Below are positions 12,918-14,051 of a stretch of 14,051 nt of DNA, in pieces (position 1 is the stretch's first letter; the number at the start of each line of letters is the position of its first letter). Where the stretch lies: the NCBI GenBank assembly GCA_000436795.1, contig HF993224.1, positions 1 through 14,051 of the forward strand. The letters run 5' to 3'. This DNA comes from Bacteroides sp. CAG:1076 (GTDB lineage Bacteria > Bacteroidota > Bacteroidia > Bacteroidales > Bacteroidaceae). A program made the position numbers and the translations under genes. The notes under the pieces are model-generated. The model did no database searches. It had not been told where the DNA came from and saw only the letters and a list, made by a program, of their open reading frames with translations.

Positions 12918-14051
12918 TTATCGGTTGGCTATCTCATAGATCTCGCGGCTTGCCCGACTGTCAAGACGTACATAATTGCCTGCTATCTGACCTTTGTCTT
13001 CGTGGAATTTTCTTACCAGCAAGTCGATGTCTGGATGTTCTATACCCAGTTCCTTGAAGGAAACAGGCATACCGATGCTATGCAGGAAAGCCTTGAAGCG
13101 TAAAATACCTTCCAGTGCAACTGCTTGCAAGTCATCCGATGCCGGCACGTTCCATACACGAGTTGCAAATTGAGCCACCTTCCCCGCATTGTGTTTCGCT
13201 GCATAAGTCAGCCATGCCGGGAAAATGACAGCCAGTCCGGCACCGTGGGTTACATTGTAAATGGCACTGATTTCGTGTTCCAGACCGTGTGAGGCCCAGT
13301 CTTCTTCGCAGCCTACTCCGCAGGTACCGTTGTGTGCTACGGTTCCCGCCCACATGATGTTGGCGCGTGCATCGTAATTCTCCGGTTCTGCCATTACGCG
13401 AGGTGCTTCGGTAATGATTGCTTTCAGTACACCTTCACACATGCGGTCGGCTATTTCTACTCCCGGAGTATTGCTGAAGTAACGTTCCATGATGTGTGCC
13501 ATCATGTCGGTGATACCGCTGGCTGTCTGCCAGGCGGGCAGAGTATAAGTAAGTTCCGGATTCATGACGGCAAAAGCCGGACGGAGGATAGCGGGAGTGT
13601 GTAGACCCAGTTTTCTCAAGCCGTCGAGTTTGGTAATAACGGCATTGCCGGAGCCTTCACTTCCCGCTGCGGGAATTGTCAGTACCACCCCGATGGGCAG
13701 TCCCGCCTGAGGCACGGATTTGCCGATGAAAAAGTCCCAGAAGTCGCCTTCGTAAGGAATACCTATGGCAATAGCCTTTGCTGTATCGATAACAGAACCT
13801 CCACCTACCGGCAGTATGAAGTCAACTTGTTCCTTGCGTCCCAGCTCGATGCCTTCGTATACTTTCGGGTCGGTAGGATTAGGCTGTACACCTCCCAGTT
13901 CGGCATAAGCGACTTTTGCCTCATCCAGCGAGTGCTTTACCTTGTCCAGCAGTCCGCTTCGTACTACCGAGCCGCCTCCATATACAATCAAAGCCTTTGT
14001 GCCGTGATATTTTCTGACCAATGTTCCTGTTTGTGTTTCTGTTGCTCTTCC
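12918..14051 (-). CDS. Iron-dependent alcohol/aldehyde dehydrogenase (BDH/YqhD-like), N-terminus cut by window end
   Basis: NAD(P)H-dependent group III alcohol dehydrogenase that reduces aldehydes to alcohols or the reverse; related to butanol dehydrogenase and E. coli YqhD. At least 378 codons are present. The frame is open to base 14051 and reads GRATETQTGTLVRKYHGTK at the edge, so about 20 N-terminal residues lie outside. A TTG at 14021 should not be taken as the start. Seen: YGGGSV near the N-terminus, the nucleotide-binding PVGGGSVIDTAK, TIPAAGSEGSG, the metal-site Asp and His in ITDMMAH, HGLEHE and NVTHGAG. The domain order matches YqhD throughout. A strong terminator follows. The physiological substrate (butyraldehyde, other short aldehydes or reactive aldehydes) is not determined. 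Confidence 0.93.
   Translation of the reverse strand, partial: GRATETQTGTLVRKYHGTKALIVYGGGSVVRSGLLDKVKHSLDEAKVAYAELGGVQPNPTDPKVYEGIELGRKEQVDFILPVGGGSVIDTAKAIAIGIPYEGDFWDFFIGKSVPQAGLPIGVVLTIPAAGSEGSGNAVITKLDGLRKLGLHTPAILRPAFAVMNPELTYTLPAWQTASGITDMMAHIMERYFSNTPGVEIADRMCEGVLKAIITEAPRVMAEPENYDARANIMWAGTVAHNGTCGVGCEEDWASHGLEHEISAIYNVTHGAGLAVIFPAWLTYAAKHNAGKVAQFATRVWNVPASDDLQAVALEGILRFKAFLHSIGMPVSFKELGIEHPDIDLLVRKFHEDKGQIAGNYVRLDSRASREIYEIANR

Overview
The window reads as ordinary chromosome of a gut-type member of the Bacteroidales (Bacteroides, Phocaeicola or a close relative). Three things point there: promoters that fit the Bacteroides consensus (TTTG, about 19-21 bases, TAnnTTTG) upstream of several genes, the general lack of Shine-Dalgarno sequences, and protein families typical of these bacteria (Bacteroides-type PPDK, a secreted S9 peptidase, a small lipocalin-like lipoprotein, a chromosomal Nim-like protein). 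The genus call is inference. I see no insertion sequence, prophage, CRISPR array or other mobile element.

Layout. Bases 42-2762 (-) hold pyruvate phosphate dikinase (ppdK). It diverges from a two-gene rRNA-modification operon (+): rlmD (2999-4417, GTG start) and an RluA/RluD-type pseudouridine synthase (4440-5363). The intergenic space between them carries promoters in both directions and a 9+9 bp inverted repeat. A 13-bp perfect hairpin at 5385-5439 ends this operon and also faces a convergent three-gene cluster (-): a CBM9-like protein (6118-6774), a 53-residue single-pass membrane protein (5949-6110) and a DEDDh 3'-5' exonuclease (5438-5932). Just upstream of that cluster is tRNA-Pro(TGG) (6862-6936, -), with its own promoter and a long hairpin terminator.

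Next comes a secreted S9 prolyl-oligopeptidase-type peptidase (7944-10070, -), followed after 3 bases by a YihX-like HAD phosphatase (7293-7940, -), with a classical terminator. Upstream of the peptidase lies about 320 bp without a gene. It holds three TGTACAAAA repeats at a two-helical-turn spacing and the hairpin of the next gene, a small lipoprotein (10392-10823, -) with an unusually good Shine-Dalgarno. Beyond it are a MATE exporter (10935-12272, -) and a Nim/pyridoxamine-oxidase-like flavoprotein (12289-12777, -), which look like a two-gene detoxification-and-efflux operon. The window ends inside an iron-dependent alcohol dehydrogenase (12918-14051, -, N-terminus cut off).

Nothing here is a clearly new system. 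The features most worth a second look are the phased TGTACAAAA array and its fourth copy on the lipoprotein promoter, the palindrome between ppdK and rlmD, a possible 48-residue ORF at 7070-7216, and the tiny membrane protein placed between a CBM9-like protein and an exonuclease.
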